NCBI GenBank assembly: GCA_963920665.1
Contig: OY987267.1
Location: forward strand, 25,482,001 to 25,546,000
Direction of reading: 5' to 3'
DNA from: Straminergon stramineum
Lineage: Eukaryota > Streptophyta > Bryopsida > Hypnales > Calliergonaceae
Length of the DNA stretch: 64,000 bases
Below the pieces are notes generated by a model that was given only the letters and a program-made list of their open reading frames with translations, was not told the DNA's origin and made no database searches. Made by a program: the position numbers and the translations under genes. Positions within the stretch are counted from its first letter, which is position 1, and every line of letters begins with the position of its first letter. Shown here piece after piece: positions 11,641-24,206 of the stretch.

Positions 11641-12859
11641 TGCCAATACAAAACACATTGTTCATCATGTAGCCATGTGCTCTAATTTCAGCTCTAGGAT
11701 TATTTGAATTCATCATTTACATTTGTCTAAGAATTGGCACTAGAAAGAAGGTTAGGATAGACCTTGTTCTTTATTTGATTCCTAGATTATGATTGAAAGG
11801 AAAGATTTCTAACTACAAAAGATTTAATTGTATTTTTCAATTAACTAACTTTTTGTTAGTGATTGATGAATATTTTATTTGATTAACTATATATTTTATG
11901 TGAATTTGATTAGATCATTCCTAAGTTAATTCAAATTGGAGGGTAGAATGATCAAATATGGAAAGGTAAAGAAGTAATTTTAAGATGATGACCATAAATG
12001 AGTGCGCAGTCATTCGAGTCTCCACGAAGTGACTAGAAAATGACTGTCCCTCTCTAATTGCACGTTGTGGTCTTTGTCAACAACGTTTAAATCATTTTCT
12101 AATTATGCCCGCGACTAGTGGATGAAGAAGCAATGAAAACCTCACTTCTTATACGTGTTTTCATTCACTAATCCTTTGTTCTGGTCCACTTAAAGGAAAA
12201 GTCATATTTTGGGACTTGGCATTACTCATATGGAACTCCATAATGACTAGTATATCACTAAGCATGTTTGGCGGGAATTTGATGTTGCCTACATGGACTC
12301 TAATGTGCTGAGGTGTTAGCGCTTTACGACTTAGTCATTTACAAGTGAATAGAAGTCATAGTTTGCCACTAGTGGACACTTCCAGGCCACTACCACATGA
12401 CTTTATCTTGACTCTTACGTATATATAGTTGGAGACGTTTGTGCCTTCCTCGCTTGGAGGAAGATTCTTTTTTACAATAATAAATTACTAGTGCATGAAA
12501 GCTGAAGGTACATGATATTTTTGATTGACTTTTGACTTGCAGGCTCAGTTGAAGCATATGGTTTAAGGATTATGACGTTGCAAAAGGATTGATCAAAACA
12601 ACTTTTTACTTAGCTCTAGAAGGTGGTACAAGACAATAATCTCATGTTCTATGCACTTCAAGAGTGCGATAGTAGCGTAACTATACTAGGACTAAGTGGA
12701 GACTCCTTAGATGAAGGGGAGGAGACCACTCTGAAATTGACGATATAACTGCGCAACCAAGGTAACAACTAGTATTGCTCTTGTGCTAATATGTTATCTT
12801 CCTCAAACAATTCAATTGCTCCTACGAGATTCATTACCTCTAGGGGATCAAGACAAATC

Positions 12860-13383
12860 GTTGAAGCAATCAAGTCGGCACTCTCTGACGTGGTGGTGAT
12901 GAAGGCATTTGTTCTATCCACAACCTCTCGCTTTACTCTTGCTTCTTTTCATAACACAACTTTCCATCCTAGTTTCTCTACAACATCTAAGAAAAAAACT
13001 TGCGTGGCCTGGCTAGGGAAAATGAAGGGCTTTGCCATCCTAGGTAACATGTGCCAAAAGTTCACAACCAAGAAACTGGCATCATCTTAGGTATATGTTG
13101 CATTCCTACGATTGTCTTGGGCCTTTACCCAGTTACATCGCAAGAGAATGATCTGTGTATTCAGACCTCCGTAATCCAACAACAATATGTCTTTCAGCAC
13201 CCTTACATAGTTGAAAGACAAGTCATGAGCATTCTCACCAAGTAATTTGAAAACCGACACCACGCCACTATTGTAGCTTTGCATTCGTGGGCTAGTTTCA
13301 TCATCCACACAAAAGTGGTTACTGAAGGCAGTGATCTGGGAGTACCTCGTGGCTCTTTGGGATGGCTTAGCACTTAGCAACAA
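12860..13383 (-). pseudogene. CACTA TNP2-type transposase C-terminus (DUF4216-like), broken
   Basis: On the minus strand the frame from 13383 reads NSGVVSVFK, then LKDILLLDYGGLNTQIILLRCNWV, and past a stop (13087-13089) continues VNFWHMLPRMAKPFIFPSQA, TQVFFLDVVEKLGWKVVL. This is the tract I know from the C-terminal DUF4216 region of plant En/Spm TNP2 transposases (NSGVV, I-x-LDYGG, ILLRCNW, PFIFPSQATQVFFLDV, W-x-VVL). A second in-frame stop (TGA, complement of 12949-12951) follows the VVL. The catalytic N-terminal part is absent upstream, so the gene is dead. Confidence 0.75.
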
Positions 13384-15535
13384 GCAATCCTAATCCTCTG
13401 GCTTCCGCATATCCAAATCAGAATTCTAGACAGCAGTCACCAATGTTGGAGTGGATGGATTCGCACTCTGTTCAGCCCTCCATTTCCTACAAGCCCTATT
13501 CATTTAAATCATTAAATATTCCATGAATGAAAGTGTTCATAGTACTATAAGGTACAAACAGACCTGCATTGCAGGACTCCACATGAAAGCCAAGATAATA
13601 TCATGACTTCCAGTCGACTCCAAGAAGTCGAAATGAAGTCGCATTTTACTACTGGGAACTACTCCATGACAAGTATATGACTTCATCATGACTCAATGAC
13701 AACTGAATATTACTCTTTCAATACGTAAGGAGGGTTATGGGTCTTGCTTACGAATCCCATATAGTAGAGGATTGGCGTACAAGGATCTACACATGTGAAT
13801 AATACTGAATAATTATATAAATAAGACATTCCAACCAATGAAGTGGTTAGATGAGGCACTCACGCACAAAAATCTTCCATGATGGTTGCATTCATGAACA
13901 CATACTCGTGTGCTAAGTCTCAAAGTGCAGCGGTCATCACATATGGCTTATAATGAAGAGAGAGAAACAAAAAAAACAAGGGGAGTAGCTACATAAATGT
14001 AGGCAACAATTAGACAAAAAGAATGAACTCCAAAAAACAAACCATAAACCACTATACTAGAACAAAAAAAATGGGGAGAGAAAATGCCTAGAATAAAAAA
14101 AGCACAACGAGAATTCAATAGCAACTAGGTTGTTTAGGTGCACAATAAATGACATGAACGATAGCAACGTCCATGGGGCAATCACGAAAAGAAGGGGACA
14201 AGGGCAACAATAAAGGAGGCTCCTACAGGGTATTACATGCCTGTGAAGATCAATATGCAAGACGACTGAAACATACCAAAATGGAAAACCTCTAACTGTT
14301 GATTGTGAATGATAACAAAATAAATTGAAGGAATCAAAAGAATGATGACACTGTAAACCCTAAACATAGAACCGCACTACTAGGTAGATTGCAGTGAACC
14401 CACAATCATTCTTCATTACTTCTAACTTCCTATCAACTTCTGACAATCACGTTGTAACTTCATAATGACTTCTAGGAGTCACATAGAAGTCATGTTTTAC
14501 GACTTAGAACTTATGTGCAAGAGTAAGAAGTCCAACAGGGGTTCCGTTCATTTTTTAGACCCCAAGTGGAGATCTAGGGCCTTTAATGAACTCTAATTTA
14601 TGGCGTAAAGCGATACTTCTCATTTAATGATGACTACCTATTTGTAGGTCTAATCGATAGAATCTAATCCCCTCCAATCCTTGCTCTTTCACTTATAGCT
14701 CTCAAGCCTGATCAGAGCAAAATTGTGCAAGTTGAGGTTTTCAACTCACAAATTAGTCCTCAATAATTACTACAATTAGATATTAATATTGAGTTGCCAA
14801 AATCACACTTCCTAATCATAGAACCCATGTTCCTCTTACAACAACCTGAGGATACTAACCTATTTGGCAGTTCCTTCTTCTAGGCTTACAGTGTGATAGT
14901 GGCAGCTCGTTCCTCTGGGCTTGCAATGTTGGGATACACTAGATGAGGACGAAGAGGGCGTAGGCGGCTTGTTGCAACTTTGGAATGCTAATGTGAATTG
15001 TAATGCAATTGTTCATGATCCCCACACTCCTTCACGCACTGAAGGCCACAAAGGCACATGGATTGTATATTAATTCTATCCACAATCATGAATCAACTCC
15101 AATCAATGGAGAGTCCTCCGCCTGAAAAGTGTGAGTATGAATTGTGGAGAGATCCAAACATGGCAGAGGTTCAGGCAAGGATGCAACATCTTGTTTTAGC
15201 TAGACATGAAATGCAAGTATAGCAAGCTTCCAATCATACGTTTTGATTTTCAAGGCAGCAAGTGAAGCTTATTATTGGCACTAGAACTACCTTAGGTGCA
15301 TAATAGAGACACTAAATGTTTTGTAAGCGGGAAAAGCCGCAAAGGCAATGCATTCCCTTCCTCTCCGCACATGACGAGGACAATATACTTTGTGTGTACA
15401 TGAGTGAAACTGCTTTGTACATGAGTCACATAGGCGGTAGTGAAGTAGGGTTTTTGTTGGCAGTCTTTAAATGCAAAGCGCCACCTTTGATGTTAGTGCC
15501 TTGGTAGTTGTCCCACTACGTTTTAGTAAACATAG

Positions 15536-15586
15536 TTTATAGAAAATGTCACCTGGATTTTGTTCAACACAACATAGTTTTCTACT
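15536..15586. repeat. Diverged copy of the CACTAGTAGAAAAC foldback
   Basis: The text AGAAAATGTCACCTGGATTT followed by TGTTCAACACAACATAGTTTTCTACTAG matches one strand of the foldback at 24133-24206 (tolerating several mismatches). It sits inside the minus-strand CACTA relic, suggesting that the foldback sequence comes from, or inserted into, such elements. Confidence 0.5.
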
Positions 15587-15899
15587 AGAGCTTTTTGCAT
15601 AAAAGTGCCATGTGGACCCTATTCTCGTTGCACTGGCAGTAGGCACTCAAACCCTAAAACCTGGTGACTTCAGACGACAACCCCAAATGTTCTCTCTTTT
15701 ATTGTGCATGGACTGACTATCTTGATTTTTTTTTTTTGCGCATGCTACCAAGATGTTTTGATTTGTTGTTTATCCACTCAGTCATTAAGGATCAATCCCC
15801 TCTCCCTAGGTTCTACATCACAAGGACAATCCTAACACAAAGAAGAAGGAGGTATCAGACGTTGGAGGAGAGAAGGGAGAGTCACTCAAATCGAGACAA

Positions 15900-16172
15900 T
15901 TGAAGGAGGGCCTTCGAAGACACAAGAGGAGGAAGGAGTGGAGTGCAGGAGCAGCGAGGAGACATGTGCGCTTTGTGGACAATATGAGCAACTACAATGA
16001 TTCCTCCTCCGAGGCAACGAAGTCCGATGACGAGGCCATCACAAAAGGTATGATGAATCTTGCAATAGCTTGTTCACATATACAACAACAAGCCACCTCA
16101 GAGGCGGTGGCGATGGCGATGGTGGCACGTAATTGGGCGTCACACTTTCATGAATTGCAATTAGGGTTTTAG
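15900..16172 (+). CDS. Unrecognised small ORF inside the CACTA relic
   Basis: A 90-codon frame starting with a basic stretch (EGLRRHKRRKEWSAGAARR), followed by an acidic SSSEATKSDDE segment and an Ala-rich helix-like end. The frame 15664-15903 overlaps it by one codon. I recognise no domain. It could be a fragment of an element-encoded protein or chance coding of GC-richer DNA. Weak support. Confidence 0.2.
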   Translation: MKEGLRRHKRRKEWSAGAARRHVRFVDNMSNYNDSSSEATKSDDEAITKGMMNLAIACSHIQQQATSEAVAMAMVARNWASHFHELQLGF

Positions 16173-16664
16173 GGATTGGCAATGAACTCTGCCTTGCTAT
16201 AGTTCAATTTTGATTCACTCATGCCTAAGTTTTGTCCACCCGCGGTCAGCAAGCAGAGCAACAAAGCCTACATTTTCACCATAAAACCACACCTGAAGCT
16301 CATTATCGTTGTTGTTTTTTGGCTATTGTAGCGAATGAGATTATGGACACCAACAACGAAGACATATCCTTGGAAGACAAGGAACCTACTCCCAAGCCCT
16401 TGCCAAAACAGTGACAAGGGATAACAATTCCAAAAAAATCTTCAAAGAAGATCAGAGCCCTTGTCCAGTCATTCTTGGAGCGGGAACCGGATGTAGGAGC
16501 TTATAGGTCACAGACTTTGTAGTGGGTGCCAAGGCATTACATGCCTTCCCAAGCTCCACCATCACCAGTTCCATGGTTTCAAAGACTGCCCCTGCCTTAT
16601 CAATCTGCATGGCCAGGTCTTCCAAGATCAAATACATGAATACATAGCTAATGATAAGGAATAC

Positions 16665-17575
16665 TTGAAGTGTTACTTGTGGCTCCTATTGGAGGCTCTT
16701 TCGAAATGCTTGGACATAGCTCCTTTTCGCTTGAAGTACCCATCACTAGTGTACGAATCAATGGATGACATAGATGCTAAACGCAAGGACAGGTCAACGT
16801 ATAAGTTTCTTGATGTTGTGGAAGGTGAAGGGATCAACGACCCATGTGGTTGTGCTATGTGAATGTCCCCTCACCTTCACTTCAACAACATATCTAACTG
16901 AGTGTGCATGTCTTTGCAACAAAAGCAGCAACCTTAGGAAACAAAATTGAAGGCAGTAATGGGGACGGAGAAGAAGTACAATGCGTGGTCTAACAAGGTG
17001 CCTTCTCCAACCCTTTTCTGTAGCCTTAAATGTACTTCAAGTTTGTAGTGAGAGTTTTTTGATGTTCGTTGAAGTGTAAGATGAATTAATAATGTGTTGT
17101 AGAGACAAAGACACATCAATCCTCTGAATATAATGTTTGAGATGTGAGGAAATAGCGCAAGAGTCGACTTGTAGTATCGTGTACACAAAAGTCTTAGGGA
17201 AATCACATGAAAGTGTCAACTTAGTTATTTCTGCTCCACATTCACATTTGCAAAGTGGCCTATTTTGGGATATACAATTATTATCTAACACGTTACTTTG
17301 TGCAGTTTAAGGTAGGCAATGAAGTCTTCTTTTTCAACCCTCCATTTACGCGTCTAAAAGTAGCAAAGGGGAATGTCAGCAAACTGCCCAATGAACATAA
17401 GTTCTACTTCAAGGACATTCCCGAGCCCTGGGTGAAGGTCGACATCTCTCAAATTTTTTAGTCTGATGTGGTGCTTATGTTCCCTAAAGGTGACCCCGAC
17501 ATGCAAAATATTGATGATGCCAAGGGGAGCTCAACACTTTGGCATGTGAAATATATAAAGCTTTTGACTTGAGGC
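16665..17575 (+). pseudogene. Degenerate coding relic of unknown family
   Basis: Two protein-like segments lie in this part of the CACTA relic. The first (16665-16862) reads YLWLLLEALSKCLDIAP and ends KFLDVVEGEGINDPCGC. The second (17255-17575) reads VSKLPNEHKFYFKDIPEPW, VKVDISQIF, and across a stop at 17459-17461 continues SDVVLMFPKGDPDMQNIDDA and LWHVKYIKLL. Continuity of composition across that stop suggests a once-real protein. I do not recognise the family. Between the segments are many stops. It may be captured host sequence or a second element protein. Confidence 0.3.
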
Positions 17576-18628
17576 ACCCTCTGTGCTTCCAACAAATTCG
17601 TGTGATTTGGGGAGTAGTTCAGGAAATGGAGCATGCAGAACTTCAAGACATGTGGTTGTAAGTGATGAGTGCCATTGTAATTTTAGGGGGGGGGCAATGC
17701 AGAACTCTCATTTTGAAATCAATTGTATATACGGTAATGGATTTCATGATACCTTTGTGCAAGAGGCCATGGCCAATGTTTGTCCGAAATGCAACGTGAA
17801 TGTAGTAGGGGTCATTGTGTAGTAAGGTCGGTTCAATTCAAGGAATGATATTGCTCCTCTAACGTCATTGATGCCTATGATCATATCTCCCTGCACATCC
17901 TCTAAACCCTTGTAGCACTTCTGATTGTCTTTCTTCCCGACGCTACATGCAACTACAGCTTGTTGCATTCTACAACTACACCAAAACAGATACCATACTT
18001 TTACACGACTGCGGAATGACTTCTATATAAATGATAGTCTCTACGATCCAGTTTGCGTACTTCATAGTTACTATTACCAAACTGGAAAATGACGTAGGTC
18101 AAGGTCGTACTAATCATCAATGACTCCTTGCTACTTATAAATGACTATCCAACAACTACATGTCACCCTAAACCTGTAAGCCCCACAACTCCAACACAAC
18201 TAATGCACAACTCCGACACAACTATTGCATGACTGTCCGATGACATCTTCTAGGCCACACCACATTAGATTTAGGAGGGGTTCGGTCCAACCAGTAGCGT
18301 ACTACCAAATGTCCCGCCATGTCATCATCCACATCAAATCTATAAAGGGTTGTCACAACTTGGAAATGACAAGAAAATGACTGCTTACATGGAAGTCCAT
18401 GGGGCATGCTCAGTTCAACACTTTCCACGTCAGATCTTGTCATCCATCAGCCCCACAAAAAGAAAAAGATGGTGATAATACACACATGTAGATATTAGGA
18501 ACATGTAGATTTTAGCTCAATGACAATTTTACAACTATGTGCATCCCAATCATTTTCTAGTCACATTTTCGATAAATGGCTTCTAATAGTTGTAAAATAG
18601 TCATTTTTTGCAATCATTTATACCCCCA

Positions 18629-18641
18629 TTTTCTTGTAGTG
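18629..18641 (-). mobile_element. CACTA terminal inverted repeat end
   Basis: The complement reads CACTACAAGAAAA, the near-universal plant CACTA terminus, and marks one end of the relic with transposase remains at 12860-13383. The flank immediately outside is AAATCATC. Confidence 0.7.
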
Positions 18642-19204
18642 AAATCATCAAAGGTGTACAATCTAACAAGGGTTGTATATGAGTCTTGCCATTTTTTTTC
18701 ATTGTTATAATCAAAGACTATAATGTTAAGATTCACTTTGACAACAATGATTTTTTTCATAGTTTTTTCTATGAATTAATAATAGTGGTAGGTTTCAAAA
18801 TTCTTGTATTTATATTTTTTTAACTTCATTTTAATTAAATGCATTACTCAAAATTATTTGTTGAAATTTTTAAAAAGTACTTTAAAGAATGAAAGTGAAG
18901 TATAGTTTTATCTCCCGAAGTTAGGTCTTTTTTTTTAACTACAAATTGGAAATGTCATACTTATCAAAGTGAGCAAAATTTACCATTTTAGGAAAACTGA
19001 AGGACAAACTAGCTAACTCGTTAATTATAATATTTTTTCTACAAACATTACAACTTCTTTGGAAGAAAGTTGTTCATAGTGATGTGGAAAAATCCATAGT
19101 GGCATCAAACTTAGTGATAAAGAAAACAACTAAGACTATTTATTGGTTGAAAAATATTTACATGTACTAAACAAATATCAATTCATTCTATAATTAGCTT
19201 ACTT

Positions 19205-22090
19205 CTAAAAAAGGGTTATGAGAGATTTTCATTACAAGTGACAAAAATCCCTTCTAGAGTTGACCGACAAAGAGTGTATGAGACTTCTACCTAAATTGCC
19301 CTCCAAGCAATGCACTACAACAATATTTTTGAGATAAATGTTTAATTAAATAACTCAGTGAAAAAAGGGGGCAACACCCCTATTTCCCTAAATGTGGGTC
19401 CTAAAATCCTAAAATGACCCTAGTACAAATTTCCAAGAGGTTAAGGCAACCTTCTTAGTCTAACTCTACCCAAAATTGCCAATTAAGGTACCAACTGGGT
19501 TAAATTAGGGCCTTGAAAATTAATTACAACAAATCAAAACCACAAAAATCCTAGCTCAATCCATGCATTTTGACATCATGTACCTCTCTAAGTCCCTAGA
19601 TCTAGTCCTACAACATTCATACCTTCATTGTAAGTAATTTAACCTTTTGTCTCTCATTTCATCATTCAAACATTCAAACTCTAATTTCAATCCAAATTGG
19701 GCAACACTTCTACACTTGCCCTAGAACCCCAAAAATCAAATACACATGCATTTTCAATTCAACTTAAGACCTAAAGTGCAATAACGTGACCTAATTCACT
19801 TTAGAATTATCATTATGACATTAAAAGGGGCCTTAAATGGGATCTAATCAAGAATACCATCACTCTCAATCACTCTACAACACTTCCATTCACATGCAAC
19901 TTGCAATATCAACACATGAATTCCAAATCACCACACTTTGATTCATAACTAAGGTTCATCATTCACTAAACATTGCTTATAAGACATGGAAAAAAAGACT
20001 TGAATTTGGAACAATTTTGCTAGTGATGAATTCACCTTTTTTTATATCATGAAAAAATTCTAAATAACATATGCATGCTACTTAGATGAGTTTGTTTTCA
20101 AGAAATAACTTGTTTTCAAGAAAAAACTTATTTTCCACAGCAATAGACCTTTGAACACTAATTTGGTTACCCCATCTTCATCCTAACTTCAAATTAGGCA
20201 AGCTATAGCTTTTTGAAAAGTTAACTCTAAGGCACACCACTCTTCCAAAATTCAGTTCTATACACATTGTTGATCTTCCGCAATTACCTATTAAAATTAG
20301 TAGTCTCCAATTGCAACACAATAGACCTCCTCGCACAAAATCGGTTGCCTCAACCTTGTCTTTGCTCCAAATTGGGCAAGCCATAGTTTTTCAAAAAGCT
20401 AGTTCTAAGGGACACCACCCTTCTAAAATTCAACTCTATGAAATTGTCCAGGCCTCCAAAATAGTCCATCAAAGTTGATAGTCCAATCTCATTCAAAAAT
20501 CTCCCCTCATTCTCAATCATTTTTTCCATTTGATTTAAGAAATTCTATTTTCACCCTTTTTTTTCCTTATATGGTAAAAACCTATTTGAAAAATTATTTT
20601 ATCCTACTTCTTCAAACCTTTTTGCTTCATTTTTCACCACATATCTCTTCACACTCTTCAAAACACATCCAGAACACAAAAGTTGAGAGAAAGAGGTCTT
20701 CAAACCCTAATTTTGCATACATCATCTTCTTTAATGAATTGATTTTGCATAACTACATTCATCCTACACTAATTTTGTTGTTAATTCGCTAAATTAGTTT
20801 AAAATGCACCTCATTGGTGCAAATCACACTAAATTATTGTTATTGTGCTAATTTCGTATACCAAACCCTAAATTATTGAAAAACACCCTAAATTATTACA
20901 AAATACTCTAAATTATTGAAAAACTCATATTTTAATGTTTCTAGCACTCTTCTAGTGTTTTACTCACTACATGAGTGTTTTAGTCATAGTTTTAGTTTAA
21001 CTAACTTCTTTATGTTTTTATTTATTTTTTAATTTTGTGGTTTTCACTTTATTTAAAGTTTCATTTCCTATTCTTACTATTTTGTTATTTTAATTTCCCT
21101 TTGTGTTTTTTATATTCTATATTTTTTGGTTTGAAATCTAATTCTAGTTTCATCTTCTACTTGTAGTGTTTGTTTTCATTTTGTTTTCTGCATTTTTGGT
21201 TTTCATTTTGTCATCATTTTACCATTAGCCTAATTTGGTTACACTATCAAATCTTGCTCAACCCCTAAACGTCCAAATTCATCTTCAAAATTGATGATTT
21301 TAGAAAATCATTAGAATATATTATTTCAAAGTAAATTTTGGAATTGATATATAAGTAAAAGTTGTAGATTGTCAATTGTAGATTCCATCCATATGATTAG
21401 ATTCATCAATGCTTAAACTAATTATTTTTATAGATCTTCAAAGGAAATTTTTAATTTTTCTTCTAAATTCAATTACTAGTAAAATATCATCATTTTTTGA
21501 GTAAAATTTGTTGGAATGGATTTGAAATGAGGTTCTCTTGACATGGTGATTTTTTGAAAGTTTTGTGTTCTTAAAATCTATGTCCTCATTTTGGCAAATC
21601 CCATTTTGAACTAATGTCAATGCAATTTTGGCCTCGTCAACCACTTGACATACTTGCTCATTGGCAATTTTTGAAAAATATGTATTCTAGTAACACCAAA
21701 TCTAACCCATAGATAGGACAACAACTAGATAAAGTATCTCTACAAATTAGAATAACTTTCATCCAAGTAGTTAGAAGGATGAAAATTCAGTTTCAATCTA
21801 TTCATCACCCAAAAAATGGACATCAGAGTGCTTGTGAATTAACCTATTTCTAGTTTTAAATCTTTATTTTTCCCCTAAAATTCTCCTTAATTTTCTCCTA
21901 TTTGCATTTCCTAGCTTCTTGCCCTAACCTCCTAAAGTTCCCATTGATATGTAGTGGAGAACTTACTAATTGATGGTTGTGGCTTAATATAGAATATTGA
22001 TACTTTTGGACTTGCAAATTCAAGCCTAATGTTTATATTTTTGTGTTTTTAAATGATCAATCAATATGGTGGTTCACAAGGGTTTATAGT
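19205..22090 (+). repeat. Large dispersed repeat L, copy 1 (inverted relative to 61040-63055)
   Basis: Long stretches match the reverse complement of 61040-63055. Matched blocks include CTAAATTGCC-TCCAAGCAATG (about 19292), GGTTAAGGCAACC (19439), TACACTAATTT with CTAAATTAG (about 20765), ACCATTAGCCTAATTTGGTTAC (21221), TTGCCCTAACCTC (21919) and AAGCCTAATGTTTATATTTTTG (22023). It contains an internal direct duplication (about 20188-20318 and 20370-20490) and a nested TTAA element (21262-21838). No transposase or reverse transcriptase was seen, so the class is unknown. Confidence 0.7.
21262..21838 (+). mobile_element. TTAA-flanked insertion nested in repeat L
   Basis: This 577-bp block is absent from the otherwise matching repeat at 61040-63055. 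It is bounded by TCAA (21258-21261) and TTAA (21839-21842). It starts CCCCTAAACGTCC, like the other TTAA elements. The uninterrupted paralogue reads through a single TTAA at 61280-61283. The right terminus is degenerate and only weakly resembles the left one. Confidence 0.65.
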
Positions 22091-22569
22091 ACATAGGCTT
22101 GCGAAAATCATTTTTCTTAAAAAGAAAACTTTCAAACTTAGTTTCAATGTGCAAACTATTTAAGGGGTGTAGTAAGCGTTAGAATTATAAATATAGGTAC
22201 AAACAAATGTAGGGTGCCAAAAAAACATTGTGGCTAAAAATTATAAATTGATTGATTGTACCATAGCATATGCAAAATGTCATTGGGTGTATTCTATATA
22301 GAGTTGCCTTATGAGTTGGTCTATTAGTGAGGGTGATTAGTTTTTAAATGTTGGACATGCTTTGCTAGTTGGGGTGTTTGTGCCCATCTAATGGAACTAT
22401 GCCACATCCACTTAATTGGCCGCTTAGGATTGTTGTTGGGGTTTGCTCAACGGTTTACTCTTGGTTGTCTTTTAGTCTCAATTTTCAATTCTCAATTTAG
22501 GGTTTTGAGTTCCTTGTTTTCCTAATTTTGTTGGCAATTTTTTGAGGGGCAATGTATCAGGGTTCACGT

Positions 22570-22675
22570 TGTATTATGTAGGTGGTCTTAGACTTTGCAA
22601 GGGCTGTCTTAGGATTGACATCGTATTCCGTTGGTGGTATCAAAGCTCACAGGGGCTCCCGTAGGATTCAAGCTA
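22570..22675 (+). repeat. Tandem duplication of about 52 bp with a primer-binding-site-like word
   Basis: Two adjacent copies share GTATT, GT-GGTGGT, GGGCT and TAGGATT in order (about 22568-22618 and 22619-22672). The second contains TGGTATCAAAGCTC (22636), one mismatch from the TGGTATCAGAGC complementary to the initiator Met tRNA 3' end that primes many plant retroelements. No retroelement reading frames follow, so primer function is only a possibility. Confidence 0.4.
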
Positions 22676-22679
22676 TGCT

Positions 22680-24120
22680 TTTAGCTAGTGAAATGACTTT
22701 GAATTTCAAAATAAAGTTGTATACAATTATAGATGAGAACGCATGGCTGAAGCTTTTGAATCTATTTTTTTTGCAAAAGTTGTAACACTTATGTAGATGG
22801 TGGTTGCGTTTGGCGAAAGGTGTATGTGTAGATTGCCCATTTCAATTCTGGGACTTCAATGACCAATGCTGCATCCAAAACAAGTTTGAAGCGATGATTT
22901 TTCTTTGAAAGCGAGTTTACGTAATTCCAAAGGAGGAGGATGGTAGAGGACCTTACAAACAAATTCATCTTCATCTCGTTGGAGAAACCATGAGAAATGA
23001 CTTTGTCGCCTCTTTTCAATTCAAGTTCTCCAATGTTGATGTCAAGGAGTTAAAAGACGATGTCACCTTGATATTGTAGGAGGCAGTCCAAGTCAATTTA
23101 GGGTGTATGATGCCTAAAGTGGTGGAAATAGAACACATTATTTTTGCAATCAAAACTCATTGTAGATGGCATCATGGAAAAATATAAGTGCGATGCCCTG
23201 AAGTTGACAAAGGAGCTTCAATCCATAGACTCTATAGATCATGTGTGGAATCTAAAAAATTAAGATCACAATGGTGTAGCAGTTGTCAAAATTCATAGTG
23301 AGGAGTGCAACAAGGAAATCAGAGGTACTGGTGGAGAACACTTTCGATCAGATATTTAGAACTTATTTGCAAATTTTAAGAATTGGCTTGTTATTTTCTG
23401 TATTGTTCATGGACATTGTAGGTTGATTGCAGGAAGAGGTTGCACACAATACCCTTAGTTGAATTGATCGTATCGGAGTTGCAAAACCTGCACACAAAAT
23501 TGCAAGAGCGATGGGGTGCAAAGGAGATGAAGCTCTATGCAAGCAAAAAAATTTAGTCCACAGTGAAGATGTAGATGAAACCCTCACAGAAGACCCTAAT
23601 ATGAACCGCCTCCACGTGATGCTGCTTTAGGTGCTTCTTTTTATTTCTTTAGCTTGTCCATTTGTTGTGCTCGGTCTCCATGTAATTTTTTTTGTAGTTT
23701 TTCATGATGTTGCTCATGTTGCTTAGACTTTCAATTCTATTGCTATTGTTGTTAGTGTTTTGGATAGCACTCATTCAGCTTTGTTTGTGTACTGCAACTC
23801 AACTAGATGGAATTGTTTCTCAAACATGTCTGCTCCGAACTGCTTCTAATGCTTCTACTCCTACTAAAATAGAAAGAACTTGTCATAGTATATGGACTTA
23901 TTCTTTGCAAATTTTTGGGAATTTAGGCTCTTCCCATGTTATGACTACGCACGTTTGGTACCTCTGTTTTGGCCTTACCATTCTTTGCAATTGCTATACT
24001 TACTGAACCCTACACATGCAATTTTTTGTTTGTTATTGTCTTTGTGAATACATTCAATGAATTTGATTTTTCGTTGTCAATGATTGGAATTTTCTAGGTG
24101 TTTCAGAAGCACACGATCCC
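22680..24120. other. Unassigned DNA, possible decayed coding
   Basis: Short plus-strand segments near 22918-23080 (YVIPKEEDGRGPYKQIHLHL) and 23440-23560 (LVELIVSELQNLHTKLQERW) look protein-like but are separated by stops and match no family I know. No complete gene is present. Confidence 0.25.
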
Positions 24121-24132
24121 TAAACACTCAAC

Positions 24133-24206
24133 TTACATTCACTAGTAGAAAACTATGTCACCTTCAACAAAATCTAGGTGACGCAATTTTCTACTAGTGA
24201 ATGTAA
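24133..24206. mobile_element. Foldback MITE-like hairpin with CACTAGTAGAAAA ends
   Basis: Arms of 31 bp (24133-24163 and 24176-24206) are complementary with 3 mismatches around a 12-nt loop. After a TTACATT cap each arm reads CACTAGTAGAAAA, a CACTA-like terminus. With only 74 bp it has no coding capacity. A diverged relative lies at 15536-15586. Confidence 0.7.

Larger units (their letters stand above)
11980..18641 (-). mobile_element. Degenerate CACTA (En/Spm) transposon, minus orientation
   Basis: The plus strand ends in CCCCCATTTTCTTGTAGTG at 18641, which on the minus strand is the canonical CACTACAAGAAAATGGGGG terminus. The broken transposase C-terminus at 12860-13383 is on the minus strand, consistent with this orientation. 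Subterminal-type reiterations of AGTCAT/ATGACT-like words crowd both flanks (about 11990-12420, 13600-13700, 14450-14520 and 18010-18600). I could not find a CACTA terminus near 12 kb, so the lower boundary is only where the subterminal words begin. Confidence 0.6.

Noticed and set aside
12791..13245. Plus-strand frames of 99 and 64 codons
   Set aside because: They are the antisense of the broken CACTA transposase C-terminus, which has recognisable family motifs on the minus strand.
15505..15530. CCCACTACGTTTTAGTAAAC as a CACTA left terminus
   Set aside because: It departs from CACTACAAGA right after CACTAC and has no inverted partner or subterminal pattern in a fitting position.
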